Assembly: GCA_037447655.1 (NCBI GenBank)
Contig: JBBHKE010001154.1
Coordinates: forward strand, 92,917 to 156,916
Length of the DNA: 64,000 bases
Source of the DNA: Zygnema cylindricum
Lineage: Eukaryota; Streptophyta; Zygnematophyceae; Zygnematales; Zygnemataceae
Direction: 5' to 3'
Position 1 is the first letter of the stretch, and every line of letters begins with the position of its first letter. The notes under the pieces are model-generated. The model was not told where the DNA came from, did no database searches, and saw nothing but the letters and a program-made list of their open reading frames with translations. Made by a program: the position numbers and the translations under genes. Positions 1-12,840 of this stretch are shown one piece after another.

Positions 1-303
1 TTTCTTAATAGATGACAAATTTGTTTTCTCTTCAAAAGAGAAGTCAATTTTGTCAGTTATCGTCCGAATCTGACGGTTTAAATAAAAAATACCTCAAAAC
101 TCATGGAAAAATAAAAATTTGTCCGAATGTTTTTCAAATTTTAGTCATGACGTTTAATTCTCTATCGATCGATGTGCAACTCAACCCTGTTACTATTTTT
201 TTTCATTTCGCGACCAATACAATATGGGTCTTAAGGCCATATTGTATGTTTTGCATACAATAGGCATATTGTATGGGCCTACTTTCACCTACTTTTGAAC
301 TAT
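1..303 (+). mobile_element. hAT-like MITE family M1, copy 1 (partial)
   Basis: Bases from about 60 to 303 match the internal and right-hand part of the MITEs at 11509-12840 and 13194-13467, including the block around TATGGGTCTTAAGG and the right terminal repeat CCTACTTTTGAACTAT. The last TIR base is changed and the left terminus is missing or diverged. No coding potential. The family is assigned from the better copies, which have 17-bp terminal inverted repeats and 8-bp target duplications. Confidence 0.75.
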
Positions 304-756
304 TATGCGAACCTACGCGAATAGCCAAGATCCAGTTTCGTCCGATCAGATCTTTGGTCCACGCAATTTTATCCTTTAGTGCGAAACGTACGTAAATTTG
401 GCCCAAAAACTGTACGAGCATGTGTATCGAAAACATTACAAAGTGCTTCGCTTACGTTGATGTCGACGTGTACTCAGGTGAGAGCACTTTCAGCATGACG
501 TGGCACTTTATAGCCTGTACGGATTTCTAATAAGAAACGTGCGACCCCGACCACACGCGTGATAGGTAGGCAAGCAATAACTGTTTCACACGTGTTGAAG
601 ATACAAGAGTAGGTTCAATTTAATTGGATGAAAAAGTCGCCGGCAAAAAAGAATGTTTTTCAGTGTTCCTCGAGCGGGCAGGGCCAGGTTTCGACGAAAT
701 ATGTCTACGACCGAAAGTCACGTTTCGTCGCTTCATTGTCATTGTACCAGCGTAAG
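304..756. other. Intergenic, no gene seen
   Basis: Non-repetitive sequence between the M1 MITE and the 20-bp array. Only short open frames without recognisable motifs occur on either strand. Confidence 0.6.
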
Positions 757-916
757 CTTCCTTCACGCGTGCGAAGCTTACTTCACGCGTGCGAATCTTA
801 CTCCACGCGTGCGAATCTCCATTCACGCGTGCGAATACTTCTCCACGCGTGTGAATCTTCCTTCACGCGTGCGAAGCTTACTTCACGAGTGCGAAGCTTC
901 CTTCACGAGTGCGAAG
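757..916. repeat. Tandem array, 8 units of 20 bp
   Basis: Eight consecutive 20-bp units of the form CTTCCTTCACGCGTGCGAAG, each differing from its neighbours at 1-4 positions. Most units carry the palindromic core CACGCGTG; the last two carry CACGAGTG. Because 20 is not a multiple of three, every forward frame reads through as a pseudo-repetitive peptide, so the open frames over this array are not evidence for a gene. Confidence 0.92.
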
Positions 917-2103
917 GTCTCGCAAGCTCGAAAGCTAAACTGTGCGAATCACATGCAACCTCCGTTACGCTATCGGACTGTTAAAATTCAAAATTTCAAA
1001 CATTCAACGGCTGGCGCAGAATTGGACGGCCGTCAAAGTCCACAGCCGTCAAATAGCGGGCTCAAAATCCAATTGGCGCTCGTACATCTTGATATTTGCG
1101 GCAATGCGAAAGTCAAAGAGTTTCGAAAGGAATCATGGGCTATACATTTTTCAGAAATAATCGGCGATATTGGAGAAGTTCAAGCAACGACCCAACCTTT
1201 CTCTTTTGCACTAAGTGTATAGAGCGTATAATTCGGCGTTTGTTTTTCCTTTTTTTGTTTTTTTAGCTCTCACTTTTAGGCTTTTAGTGTTGTTTAGCGT
1301 TTGTAATCTTTTTAGTCCTCAGGATTTCGGTCCCTTGCTCGTCAATAATTATCAGGATCAATCTTGTTTTGTTTTTTGAAGGTTTAGCCATTGCATTTTT
1401 GACGTTAATATTCCTCTTTTTCATCGTAAATGTCTAATTTTTTTGTCACATTGTGACGTCATGCTTACTTATGACAGTGTCGACGTCACTAATTTAAGAA
1501 CTTTACGCAAAAGATTCCCGATTTTGTTTTTTTTGTCTTATCTCACGCTATTTGTCACCAAATTACGCTCTAGGGTAATAAAAACATTTCTTTTTTAAAG
1601 CTCTTTTATTTTGTACCGATATTCGTGTTTTATTCCAAGAAAACGGAGAGGGGAGCGGTGGGAGAGAAGGAGGAGAGGTGACGAAGGCGTAAACTTTTGC
1701 AAACACCCATGATTGCAAGTGAAGGTCCGAGACTCTTGCAAACTTTTTTCTGTAGATGCGCATGACGGCCGAAAAGAAAATAGCAACTACTCTACCTCAT
1801 GCAAAAATGTTCAAAATCGTGTGAAACGTGCGAAAATGGTTTCATATTCACTGTTCAAGTGTTACTTTTGCTAAAACCGGCACTCGCGCCAATTTCATTG
1901 AGAGTTGATGAGCTGGCATGACGTGCCAATCGGTCAAAAAGAGGAAGACGCTAAAGTGAATATACTCTAAGTTTCAAAATGACGTAAATTGTACTTTAGC
2001 TTTTCCACATTTTTGTACAGTCAAAGCATTTCCCGGTGTAGCATTCAATATCGGAGGAAAAAGACGAGAAAAAACGCTAAAAAAACCACATGGGCACACC
2101 CTC
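917..2103. other. No gene; decayed DNA-transposon relic
   Basis: AT-rich sequence. Bases 1455-1620 resemble the interior of the Harbinger-like MITE family (a TGACGTCA-type block, then TTCCCGATTTTG and a T-rich stretch), as in 11808-11950. I cannot find terminal repeats, so this is a relic at best. Confidence 0.45.
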
Positions 2104-2520
2104 TTAGCATTACTTACTTTTATCGTCAACGTTTTTCTGTGGCCCTACAACGGGTGCTGGCTTCTATATTACTTCAATCGTCTATTGCCGTTATGGATCG
2201 ACGACGTGTTCCGGAACTTCCTCCTCGTGCTCCTTTGGGATTCGGGGACTTACGTGTTTGCTTTTCGTAGATTGTTAGTTATGTTGGGGGTTTTTTTTTT
2301 GATACGTGTTAGTTTTTTCCTTAGATGTTTTGTTTGCTGGGTTTTGCTTTTTTGGGTGTTTTCGATTTCCCTGCCATCCTTTCGTATTTTTGTCGTTTTT
2401 GCTTTGATTTTCCTTTTTGTTTATTCCCTCTTCAATGTGGTTTTTTCAGTTTTAGCAATGCTACTTCCTTTTGTTCCTATGGACTCAGATGGTTTACCAT
2501 CTCGCTTTTTAATAAAGTCA
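2104..2520 (+). mobile_element. 5'-truncated LINE copy (3' end only)
   Basis: The frame ending at 2270 encodes the same C-terminus as the long LINE at 51570-51731: both contain FYRQ, SVALQRV and MDRRRVPELP. A 3' UTR follows with the inverted repeat GATGGTTTACCATC at 2488-2501 and a TTTTTAATAAAG tail. Only the last ~55 codons and the UTR remain, the usual form of a 5'-truncated LINE insertion. Confidence 0.85.
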
Positions 2521-4653
2521 GCCCTTTTTTAAAAATGATATTTGACAACTCTGGATTGGAGTCTCGAACGTTGTGTGTCAAATGTTTTGTTTCGTATACA
2601 TCTTTTGAATTTTATTGATATTTTGTATTGATTATTGTTATCTATGACCCCCAAATACCGACCACCTCTATAGCAAACATGATTTCCATATGAATCCTTG
2701 GTTGCAACAAATACAATGGTTGCCAATGTCTCCTTATATGAGAGGTCGGTGAATTGTCTTATTGCATCTTCATATATTTGCAAATCATAGAATGAAAGTA
2801 CTAAGTGTCTGCGCATAGCACAAGCTTCTACCCTAATTACTTTTGACTTTGTACCAGAGGACCCCGCAATGTGGAAATACCATCTATCACACATTGTACA
2901 GATTTTCGGGTCAATCTATGTGTTGACCGTTTCGGTAGAAGAAATGGCCTCCACTTTTAAAAAATAAAAAATGATGCTAAATCTTCTAATCAATTTCTGG
3001 CACACTGATGAGTCATGAAGACCAGAATTCGGTTATTGAATTATATTGGACTAAAATGGTATTTTTACAAAACCAATGTACAACACGTACTTGAAATTCA
3101 TTAAAAAAAAAGTTTTTTCATGCGAATAGTGTTTTACATAAAAGTCAAATTACATTTCTAATCTGATCAACCTTATGTTGTGTTATCTGCTGTTTAATTG
3201 CTTTAAACATTTTGAGCCTTTCAACTAGAGTGGTATATATGTTGGACCAATACATCGAATTCACCAACCAAAACATCTGTTCCAACCTCTCCATTGAAAC
3301 GAAGCGCTTCCAGTTTTCACAAAAAGTTCAAGGCCCGGGAAGCACACTACACAGTGTATCGCGATCAGTGTTAAAGATTTCCTTGCCTCTTAAATCATCT
3401 TTACTCCATGCACACGTCCAATTTTCAATCAGAGACCGCCAATTTGAGAGAATCTTGCCTTTCAATCGCAACCGTCACACTAACAATCCGACAAGTGTGC
3501 ACCGAGAAAAGATGTTCTAAGTGGCAAAAAAATATTAACACTAAAAGCGATCACGGTGTACCTCCCAAACAAAAAAATCGACTTTCTCCGTTACCTTTGT
3601 TACACATGACACGGAAACTTGACATGCTCTCATATTCAATGGAGAGCTACCCTTATTGAGCAACTTTATGTCCCATATTCGAATTTTTCCAAGTTAGTGA
3701 TCTACCTTCTCTTTCATCAACACTCGGATGTTAGTCACACAATATCCTGACCTTAATCCCACCATGCAATGTCTCTCCTTTCTCCAACCACTCATCCTAC
3801 GATGTACTCTCTTGATATTATCTCCTTATTTGTTATCCACCCCTCCCAAAGAAAACAAGAGGAATCTTCTCATTGTTCTATATATAAATCTATAAGAGGA
3901 ATCTATATATAAATATTTGCACAATTACTATTGACAAAAAAATAAAACCGACCTTCTCTCTATACTCTCGTCCAATAGCAATCCAGAACATTCTCACTTT
4001 TAAACAGATTTGCAATAAAAATATTGAACGAATCTTGAACAGATCAACACTAAAATCGCTACAGAAAACAAATGTGCAATAATCCACGTACCTCAAAAGT
4101 CTCGCCTAAAAACATATGCAATTATTTTCACAACTTCACTTGTCACATAATGACTTTGAGCCTATAAATAGCACCTAGAGGCTTTCCAAAGACCAAAAAA
4201 AATACTCTTTTCTTGTGCCTGTCTACTGTTTACTTTTTACGCAAGCGCCAATTACCCCAAAGGCTAAAAACCCTAAAAAAAAGCGTTATAAGCCCCTTGT
4301 TTAATCTTAAAAAACTCTCCCAACTATCTATATTTATCGACGGTTTTGCAAAGTTTAAGGATTACCCAAAGCGAGGTTGTGAAAAAAAACAGCACTTTAT
4401 AAGACAACAAAACTAAGGAATGATTTCAAGATCGTTTTCGGCAGTGATAAATATAAACAAGCCAGCTTTTAAAATTGTACGACCCTTCTTCATTTTACCC
4501 TCTCCCCAATCCCGTGAATTCTACAATGGTTTTTTGTTCGGTTCGGTTGTGTTTGGGCCTTTCATGACCATTTCCACTCCCTCAAACTCTACGTTTTTGT
4601 TTTTTGTTTCGGCCCATCATCATACTTTCTTCACTCCCATAAACCTCAAGATT
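2521..4653. other. Intergenic region downstream of the kinase gene
   Basis: AT-rich, with no ORF that carries recognisable motifs. It holds the 3' flank of the minus-strand kinase gene and a short dispersed repeat at 3415-3560. Confidence 0.5.
3415..3560 (+). repeat. Diverged relative of the 52.5-kb TA-MITE
   Basis: Shares an ordered series of blocks with 52560-52704: GAGACCGCCAAT, GACAAGTGTGC, GAAAAGATGTT, TGGCAAAAAAATATT and a right end reading CACGGTGTAC. The left terminus was not found. Confidence 0.6.
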
Positions 4654-7600
4654 TCAATATCTACGAGTTGTTTGATGGCGTTTTAAAAGTGGCTCTAAAT
4701 TTTCGAGAATAACTTGCATATCGGGACGCATTTTTGGGTCCAACTGAAGACAATACTTAGCGGAAGTAGCGAGAACTCGGGCAACTTGTTTTGGAAAAGG
4801 GACAGATAATCGTCTATCAGCAATCACGTTGACATCTTGATTTCGTTTTTCAATAAAGGGTTGAGCCCATTTTGCAAGAGTGATAGGCTTACCATCTTCT
4901 CCCAATCCCATTGCCTTTTTCCCTGTAATGAGCTCCAAAAGGACCACACCATATGAATATACGTCGCTTTTCTTGGTTAACTGACCTGATATCCAGAATC
5001 CCTCCCTCTCTCCACATTTTCAGATTCTGGTCAAGTGCTTTAAACAACACCAGCTTTTGCTCTTATACATATATTTTGAGCTTATAAAATACAATAAGAA
5101 GAGAGAGAAAAAGTACTAGTCAAGTCACCGCCAACCGCTTTTGTGGAAAGACATTATGGACGTTTAGATTGTTTGATTTGCTGATTGTTTTGTCAGGAGT
5201 TGTTTGTGTTGTGGTTTCGCGCTAATAATAACGTGTTATGTTTTGACCTAAAAAAACTATCAGAACACTGCTTTATTATTATTAAGGGGTAACTTCCAAT
5301 GCAAGATGAATGAAATCATATCCTTGAAAATTTGTTGTCAACTATGCGCTGTACAATTGGTTTACAAATTATACTTTTTATCGCTATTCAAATTAGTAGG
5401 ACTATAGTTGTGCATGTAGTGTATTCAAAGCCATAAATTACTGTTCATAGTATTTCTGCAAGATCACCAACTCTAAATAAGTGTAATCGAAACTAATTCT
5501 GGATCAATAAATCTATTACACGAATAGAGATGATCAGCTTCCATAGTGATAATTGACTCTCATAGGGTAACTGAGTTTATGCCAAAATTGTGTAATTGTC
5601 ACATATCTTCTCACCTGTTTGTGCATAACAGGGGTCAAGGTACCCTAGAGTTCCCATGATTGCAGTTGATACATGCGTTTTCCCTCCACTATCCTTTGCC
5701 AAACCAAAATCAGCTAGTTTTGCATCATAATCCTGTGTTCCCACAAACAAGATTCACCTATTTTATACACAGTTTCCAAAAAAAATCCTTAAGACTTCTG
5801 TATCCGGAACCCACATACAGGAACGTAACAACTAAACCGCTCATCATCTTTTTTCACCCTTTTTAATGTTTTGACAAAGAGATTCATTCATTTTTGCATC
5901 AAAACGCAATATTTTTCACACTTTGCCTATGCTTGTTTTGCCTCTATCCACAATGGCACTAACTTGCCACAGAAGTCAATAAAACAGGCATAGCCGGAAG
6001 TGCTTTGTCACCATTCTACTTATATAGGATGATGTACCTAAACATTTTTAACCAGTTTGTATCAATTTTAATGTGAAAGAAAATGTCACAGCAAGAAGTA
6101 CAGATTGTTACGCCCACTCACCTCAGTTAACAAAATGTTAGCGGCTTTAAAATCTCGATGAATGACATTCTCCTGGTGGAGAAATGCAAGCCCTCTTGCA
6201 GAACCCACGGCAATACTTAGCCTCTGTTCCCAAAGAAGAATGGGAATTATCTCTGGATCTGCAAGCAGTAAGATTCACAAAATTCATGAAATCATCACCT
6301 TTGAAATCATGCAAAAAGGTCACAACCGTCCATTATCAAAACTAGACTGCCTATCGCCATTGCAGTTGATCACTTTAATTTGAGTGAGTGACTTTCTGAA
6401 CCGAAACCATAAAATAGTATCAATAAACTTCTTAGTTAAGTGGCCCATAATGAGGCACGTTGCGAAACATAATTTAGTGTAGTTAATTCTAAGGAAAGTG
6501 TTAACAATAATAATTCACTAACTCTAGTAGAGAGGGCAGTGTACTGCATCGTCTTTTCTTCTAAACTTCTCCTCCAGCATTCACATTCATTTCTTATGTA
6601 AGGTTCAAACTTCTAAGAAGCCGGAAATCTGTCACAATAGAACATTAGAAATGCTTCACAGATTCAAACTGACTTGCAGATGACCAATCAAAGCACACAC
6701 ATTCTACATTCTGTATTTTCTCGGCCTTTTCAAATCAAAATCACACTGGGAAAAACTCGACCACGGCATCCCTGTTTATGCAGAAAAACATACATCTGCC
6801 TTTTCATGATAATGGGTCTGTCTTATTCACTTCTCTTCTGTACCTTTTGTGAAGAGATGGTAATCGAGGGACCTCAATGGCACATATTCGTATATTAAAG
6901 CTCCTTCTCCCTCCTTGCAATAGCCCAATAACCGCACCAAATTGGGATGTAAAAGCCTTCCAAGAAAAACAATTTCTGCCTGCCCAAGCAATGCAAGGAA
7001 TCCACGAAGAAACTTCTCAGTAAAAAAGATTTTGGAGGGTATAAAACAATCAATTGGAATCATAAAACAAACAGTGTATGTCAGATATTTGTGAAAAAAG
7101 CAGAAGAAGACTGTCTTAATCCGTACTTCTGATTCACCAGATAGTAGGCCTAAAATTATTTATTCAGTAGAAATTAGACGACTGACTCTTGCAAAAAATG
7201 ATCACTTAAATGGGTTTAAAACAAGTGAGGCAGCACCATAAAACAGATAAATATAACTTTTTCAGATGAAAATAATTTTGAATAGTATGAAACAAACAGA
7301 CGATAAGAATAATCAACATGACAACACTTTGTCAAAAAATTGCAACAGACGACTGTCTTGAAGCTCTACAGTTTGGCACCTGTCTTTCCGTAAAACGGCC
7401 ACCGACGATTACACTTCAAATCTAAAGTCAACTCTAATAAAGGCCCTTCAAATGTTCTTACTACCATATAGTGGTAAGAAATGTCCTTTCTACTATACAA
7501 ATGTAAGAAAAGGATTAAAAGCTTGAACGTCAGAGATCCCCCTTAGAATTAGGTAGAGTACCCATGTGGGAATATGAGGCTATAGTTAAAACCCAAGAAG

Positions 7601-9120
7601 CACTCTCATACATATACAAACAGATGGATGGATAGAAGGATAGTTCGTTATATGAATAGATGACAGATGGAGAGACAGATGGATAGATGACAAACCAAGA
7701 GGAAAAGGGAGAAGAAAAGGGGAGAAAGAGAGGAGGAGAGAGAGGGGGGGGGAAGAGGAGGGGAGGCACAATGGAACGAAAGGCAAAACCCAAAGAAAAA
7801 GACAAAACTTGTAAATTTGAAAGAGGACATAATCTATTGACTACATGTGATACATAAACTTTATGAAAGGGCGCAAATTTGCTTGTTAACATACATGTTT
7901 GAGAACATCCTGCGAGCTTTACTTTACTTCTACTTTTTCCAACTTCTAAAAGAACCATATGTATAGAATGACTCATTAAAAAGGCCAACTAACTGGTCAT
8001 GAAGGCCCGGTTTCTACTTTGCAGTAATGAATGTCCAGATAGCAAGTATATTCTTGATTTTACATTATTGTATACGTCCTCTATGTTCAAATCTTGGTTG
8101 TGTGTCGAAAACTGTGTGAACTAAACTACAGAAGAAGATATTGGCAAGAAAAAAGCCTGACTGATTTGCAACCGTATCAGTCCAGTCATGTAGAAACACA
8201 AGACAAGCTCTCAAACTCAACCAGAAAAAACGACTAATAATTGTGAGAAAGAGTTGGGTTTACAAAAGCGTCGTGACTTGAAAAAATAAATAATAGCAGT
8301 CTCTCACCAACAGTTTTGTTCGCTGGTTTACTTCTGAGAAATTCACAAAGAATAATTACCCACACTTCAACTTCTAATCACTTAAATTACTCAAGCAGTA
8401 AACCAGCAAAACAGAACGGGAAAACTAGTAGTCAATTCTAATCGCCCAATCATTCTTATAGTTTCACTACACTTCCCATCGCTTTTAGTGTTTAAGATTT
8501 TCGGACAGTCCAAAGGTCTTTGTCTCCAAACATCCTCACGCACTTTTGCCTCAATGAAATAAAAAATCCAATGATTGACCATAAAGTTCATGTTTAAAAC
8601 CAGTAAACTTTATCGACAACCGTTGGTTTTTTTTTTCAAAGGGAAGCAATCGCAAGGTAACGATCTTACTTTTTCACAAATAAAAATCAGAAACTTGTGT
8701 AACGAGGAAAAGTACTTCGACTCGAAAGGCGGCATACCTGTTCCTTCAACTCACTCACCAGCCATTCATGGGTCCCCTGGACTGCCTCTGGGGATAAATT
8801 TTTGACCGCCACAGAAACCAAATCCCCATCATCGTCTCGCACCTTCCCAAGGTAAACTTTACCGAAACCGCCTTCTCCCAAAACTGCCTTCTCATTGAAG
8901 TTTTGTGTGGCATTTGCAAGCTCCTTTTCTGCAAAAACTCGCAAGCCTGTGGGCGGTAAACTCAATAGAGGGTATTGAGGCTCTGAAAAGAACCCCGGAG
9001 ATCGAGAAGGCGGTGTTCTAGGGGGGGTGGCACTATGACCAGTACCAATCGGGCCAAATGGAGTAGTAGTAGAGTTCGACTTGCTAAGCTCTCCAGACGC
9101 TTCCAAATCAGAAAAGTTAC
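4654..9120 (-). CDS. Receptor-like cytoplasmic kinase, RLCK VII/PBL-like (5 exons found; first exon not found)
   Basis: Predicted Ser/Thr kinase of the PBS1-like cytoplasmic family, which act downstream of surface receptors in plant signalling. Exons with consistent GT/AG sites and phases: 9120-8738, 6979-6844, 6258-6122, 5732-5615 and 4985-4654 (stop included), about 368 codons. In order they encode a Ser/Pro-rich leader, the glycine loop [11 protein letters not shown], the VAVK lysine, [11 protein letters not shown], the catalytic loop [18 protein letters not shown], the activation segment [38 protein letters not shown] and a C-lobe ending in DPKMRPDM. The usual Glu of the APE motif is Cys (TGT). 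The 9120 acceptor (TTTGCAG) implies an upstream first exon that I could not identify; an in-frame ATG at 9160 is the alternative start. Family assignment is strong; the N-terminus, any acylation signal and expression are unknown. Confidence 0.88.
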
Positions 9121-11319
9121 CTGCAAAGGCGAATGAATGCCACAGTTGGCAAAAGGACAAATAATAGCCGATAGCCTCAACAGTTTTTATTTGACACTTT
9201 CTGTTCAGAAACTTAGTGCTAATGTGCGGAAAACTGTGTCCATACTACAAGTAGTTTAGTGTGTATTATACGGCCAGTTCCAACACTTTTCGTGCGTTTA
9301 TTTTGTCGTAAAATTGGAGTTTTGCAACGTGCACTATGCCATCCATTTTGCACACTCTATAACTATGCTAAGGAACCCACCATCCTCAAAGCAAGCCATG
9401 CTGGCGAAGGAGCAAGAAAAGCCATTGAGGTGCCACCACCTTCATGCCCACACAATGGTTTGTGGACACATTAAGTGAAGAAAATTGGACACTGTTGCAT
9501 CTGACTGACTTCCATGCCTTCTTCACATTGGTAGGTTGCAGATTTACCACTCAAAAATGTGATCAAATTTGGCACATGTGACAAATGTGATCAAATTTGA
9601 CCAATTGCGGCAAGTGTGACTAATGATCAAATGTGACCAATGTGATCAAAACCGTGTGTGATCAAATGTGACAAATACTTCGACCAATTATTATGACAAA
9701 ATGTGATCAAACATGATCAAACGTGACAAATTTTATCAATAAAATGTGATCAAATGCAGCAATCAAAATCATAATCATGAACCGGAGATTGAGAGGAAAA
9801 CGGCCAGGGAAAAAAATGAGAGCTTGATATGATGATCCTCGGGAGCTCAATGCAGTTTTTCGAAAGTAAGATTGACGTCAAAAATAACAGAATGAGAAGA
9901 AGAATGAGGACAGCATTGTTTGGACGTCATAAAGTGCCAAAATAGGGATGCTCGTTCAAAAAAAAAAAAACAAAATCAGCTGGAGGCAAGAAAAAGCAGC
10001 GACCATTGGTGTTTGTACACGTCAGCAACAACGAAACTCTTAGTTTAACCGGTTTTATAAAATTATTTTCAGAATTTTTAGGTTTTATGAGCATAATTAC
10101 AATTTCAACAACCTAATCTGACTTGATACAGTATACTAGGGTGTGTATTTGGCAACAAAAAACACACCTCCACTTTGACTCCGGGACTGAAGAGCTGAAG
10201 GCTCTTCTTGCTGGGCATCCGAGGAGAGGCAAGCGCCCATGGAAAGACACAGTCCGCACAGTAGGTACGGATTCTAGGGTTTCCAGTAAGAAGAGAGTTC
10301 CAGAAAAACTAAAAAAGTGGACAATGGAGGGAACAGTGTAGCAAAAAACGCCTCATGGAAGGCAAAAGAACAATCGTGAGCCAAACAATTATAGCTCTGC
10401 AAAGACACTCTCAGTAAATTATTGCCTGCTTTAATACTCTAAACCATACGAAAAATTTGACAAATCCAGCTACACCTTCGAGTCATACGGAGCATCTTCT
10501 CTCTTCTCTCTTCTCGCTTCCCTCGTCAACGCGACGTAAACCACAAAAAAAAATATACTCTGCAATAGCCGCCAATGGCAGTGTTGATGCCTTGTCTATT
10601 AACTGCCTGCATCCATGGAACTTTGTCTGTACGCTGTGACATTTGTCTCCTCTTAAGCCATTCTTTTCTTTCTTTCTTTGTCTGTCTGTCTGACTGTCTT
10701 CCTGCCAGTTTCCAGCAGCAGTCTTGCCAGTTCTTGTCAACTTGGAGCAGTGTTTCTTTAGTTTTCAAAACAGACGCACTCAGAATTCCTGCCGTACATA
10801 TTCGTACAAATAAAAGTACAAAACGTCGTACGAAAAAACTGACCAAGGCCGTGCAGTTTCTGAAACCCTGACCATTCACCGATGCCTATGACTGCTGGCC
10901 GCCCACGATGGAGTAACAGAACTGTACGGTCCCATTGTCCCCACCACATTTTTGGCGTCATTTTCCGTACTTTAATAGTTAATAGTTGACTAATACAGAG
11001 GATAACGAACCGCTAATAACGATTTCAACAGTCGCCACACCCTGAATTGCTGGCTGACACACGGATTGAAACGCGTACGAAATCCGTACAATTCGGAGAC
11101 ACCTATTGTACTGATTCATTCATGGCTCATGAGGAGTATACGTTCAATCTAGTCAAAGAAAAGCTGATTGTACGGACTGACGCCAACACTTCCGAGTCTT
11201 GACAAAACGCGTGGAGAGTGTAAATGTCGCCGACACTTGGGAGGTACAGTTTACGACAGCGTACGATGCATTGCAGTTAAAATTTGCAAATACGGTTCCG
11301 TATCATATTTTTCTACTTG
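9121..11319. other. Upstream flank of the kinase gene; no gene recognised
   Basis: It probably holds the kinase promoter and first exon, but nothing specific could be supported. Open frames at 10457-10961 overlap on both strands and carry no domain motif. Confidence 0.45.
9550..9770. repeat. Degenerate repeat of AATGTGATCAAA
   Basis: At least ten imperfect occurrences of TGTGATCAAA or TGTGACAAAT at irregular 12-30 bp spacing, many with the palindrome TGATCA. This is a low-complexity expansion; no function is visible. Confidence 0.75.
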
Positions 11320-11485
11320 TTTTGTTAGCTTTGCGTTTCATGCTTTTAGGGTTGCTTAGCTTTCGTAGTGTTTGTTAGTCCTTGTAGGTTTTCGTCTATT
11401 ACCTTTAATGGTAGTCAACAATTTTCCATTTCAATCATGTTTGTACTTTGATGGTTTCACCATCGCGTTATCATAATAAAATCGG
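11320..11485 (+). mobile_element. LINE-like 3' UTR fragment
   Basis: Ends with GATGGTTTCACCATC (11450-11464) and a TAATAAAATCGG tail. This has the same layout as the 3' ends of the LINE copies at 2488, 51930 and 52329. No coding part is retained. Confidence 0.5.
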
Positions 11486-11508
11486 TTTCTATTTTCTTCT
11501 GCTTGTTT

Positions 11509-12840
11509 CATAGTTCAAAAGTAGGCGTTTCTATTGTAAGGGCACTTTCCCATGTAACCGAAACCTTAGTCTTTTAACTTTGTTTTTAGCGAAGATTCTC
11601 CGTACTACTTTTAGAGCATTCGCATGTAAAAAAATCAAATCGTTACTTTAGATCGTGACGGATGTAGACGTGGGTGTAATTTGTGACGGTTTGTAGACGA
11701 CTAAAAAACTCGCGACAATTGATGACGTTTACAAAATAGCGACGTTTGTAGACGTCTAGCTACTTGTGACATTCTAGATGTTTAGGGTTTGTGACATTTT
11801 TGACATCACGCTCACTTATGATAGCGTCGACGTCACTGAAAATAAAACATTCCGCCATGGTTTCCCGATTTTGTTTTATCGTCTGTTCTCACTCAACTTG
11901 CTATCAAAATAAGCTAAAAGATAGCCAAAATAAATATTTTTTAGAGATTTTCATTTGATACCTTTCTTACCTTTTTTCATTGCGAGAATTGTGAGATAAA
12001 CGCGTTAATGGGAGAGGGAGAGAGAGAGAGACGCTTTCGCGGACTTCGCTTTTGCGAAATGGCGTCTGTTGGTCATGACCCCCTCCACGGTTACTGTACA
12101 GAAAAAAGCGCACGGAAAAAAGTCTCGCACAGGCTGGAAACGTGCAGTAGGTTTTATTTTTGGTACTCCGGGCACAAAAATTGTCAAAAACCTTCATCGC
12201 GTGCGAAATCATATGCATATTCGCCCACGTCGTGGAATTTGTTTAAAATCACCTCGCGAAGTGATTTTATATAAAGTTTGAAGATGAGCCGGAAGGACGC
12301 GAAAGTGGGTTGAAACGCGCTAAACGACAAACTGCATCGCGCTAGACGACAAACTGCAGTACAGTTAAAGTTTCAAGGTCACGCAACTTGTACGGTGGTA
12401 ATTTCAATTTTTTGGTACAGTTGCGTATTTTCTCATTTTTTTCCAAGTTATAGAAGAAAACGACAGAAAATAACTGTAACTTTAGCACATGGGAAAGTGC
12501 CCTAAGCCTTTTGTAGGCGCCTTTATCTTAAATTGTGTTATGGGATTTTCTTGTGATCTTCTTAGATCGCTACTTTGATCAGCGACCGTCCGATCGCCCA
12601 AATGTGACGGTTTAAATAAAAAACACATCAAAACTCACAAATAAATAATTTTTTGTCCGAATGTTTTTCAAAATTTAGACATGACGTTTAATTCTCTATC
12701 GATCAATGTGCAACTCAACCCTGTTACTATTTTTTTTTTCATTTTGCGACCAATACTATATGGGTCTTAAGGTCATATTGTATGTTTTGCGTACAATAGG
12801 CATATTGTATGGGCCTACTTTCACCTACTATTGAACTATG
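11509..12840. mobile_element. hAT-like MITE family M1, copy 2 (interrupted)
   Basis: Left TIR CATAGTTCAAAAGTAGG and matching right end ...ACTATTGAACTATG, flanked by an exact 8-bp direct repeat GCTTGTTT at 11501-11508 and 12841-12848. This is typical of hAT-class transposition. The body matches 13194-13467 once the nested Harbinger-like MITE at 11540-12502 is removed. No transposase is present, so it is non-autonomous. Confidence 0.9.
11540..12502. mobile_element. Harbinger-like MITE family M2, copy 1 (nested in M1)
   Basis: Termini GGGCACTTTCCCATG and CATGGGAAAGTGCCC form a 15-bp perfect inverted repeat flanked by TAA on both sides (11537-11539 and 12503-12505). A 3-bp TWA-type target duplication fits PIF/Harbinger (Tourist-like) elements. 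It carries a GA-rich block near 12010 and a hairpin (AAAATCAC/GTGATTTT) followed by TATATAAAG near 12246-12275. No transposase. Confidence 0.88.

Noticed and set aside
757-916. CRISPR-like array
   Set aside because: Units are contiguous 20-mers with no unique spacers, in a eukaryotic setting.
653-1222. 189-codon frame with a repeated peptide
   Set aside because: Produced by the 20-bp tandem array; all three frames show the same pseudo-repeat.
10457-10961. Overlapping frames on both strands upstream of the kinase
   Set aside because: No motifs, both strands open, no splice logic linking them to the kinase exons.
12008-12274. Frame starting MGEGERER that recurs in all three M2 MITEs (also 29236 and 56324)
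   Set aside because: Similarity holds for about 25 codons, then the copies drift by frameshift, so it reflects shared DNA rather than a protein.
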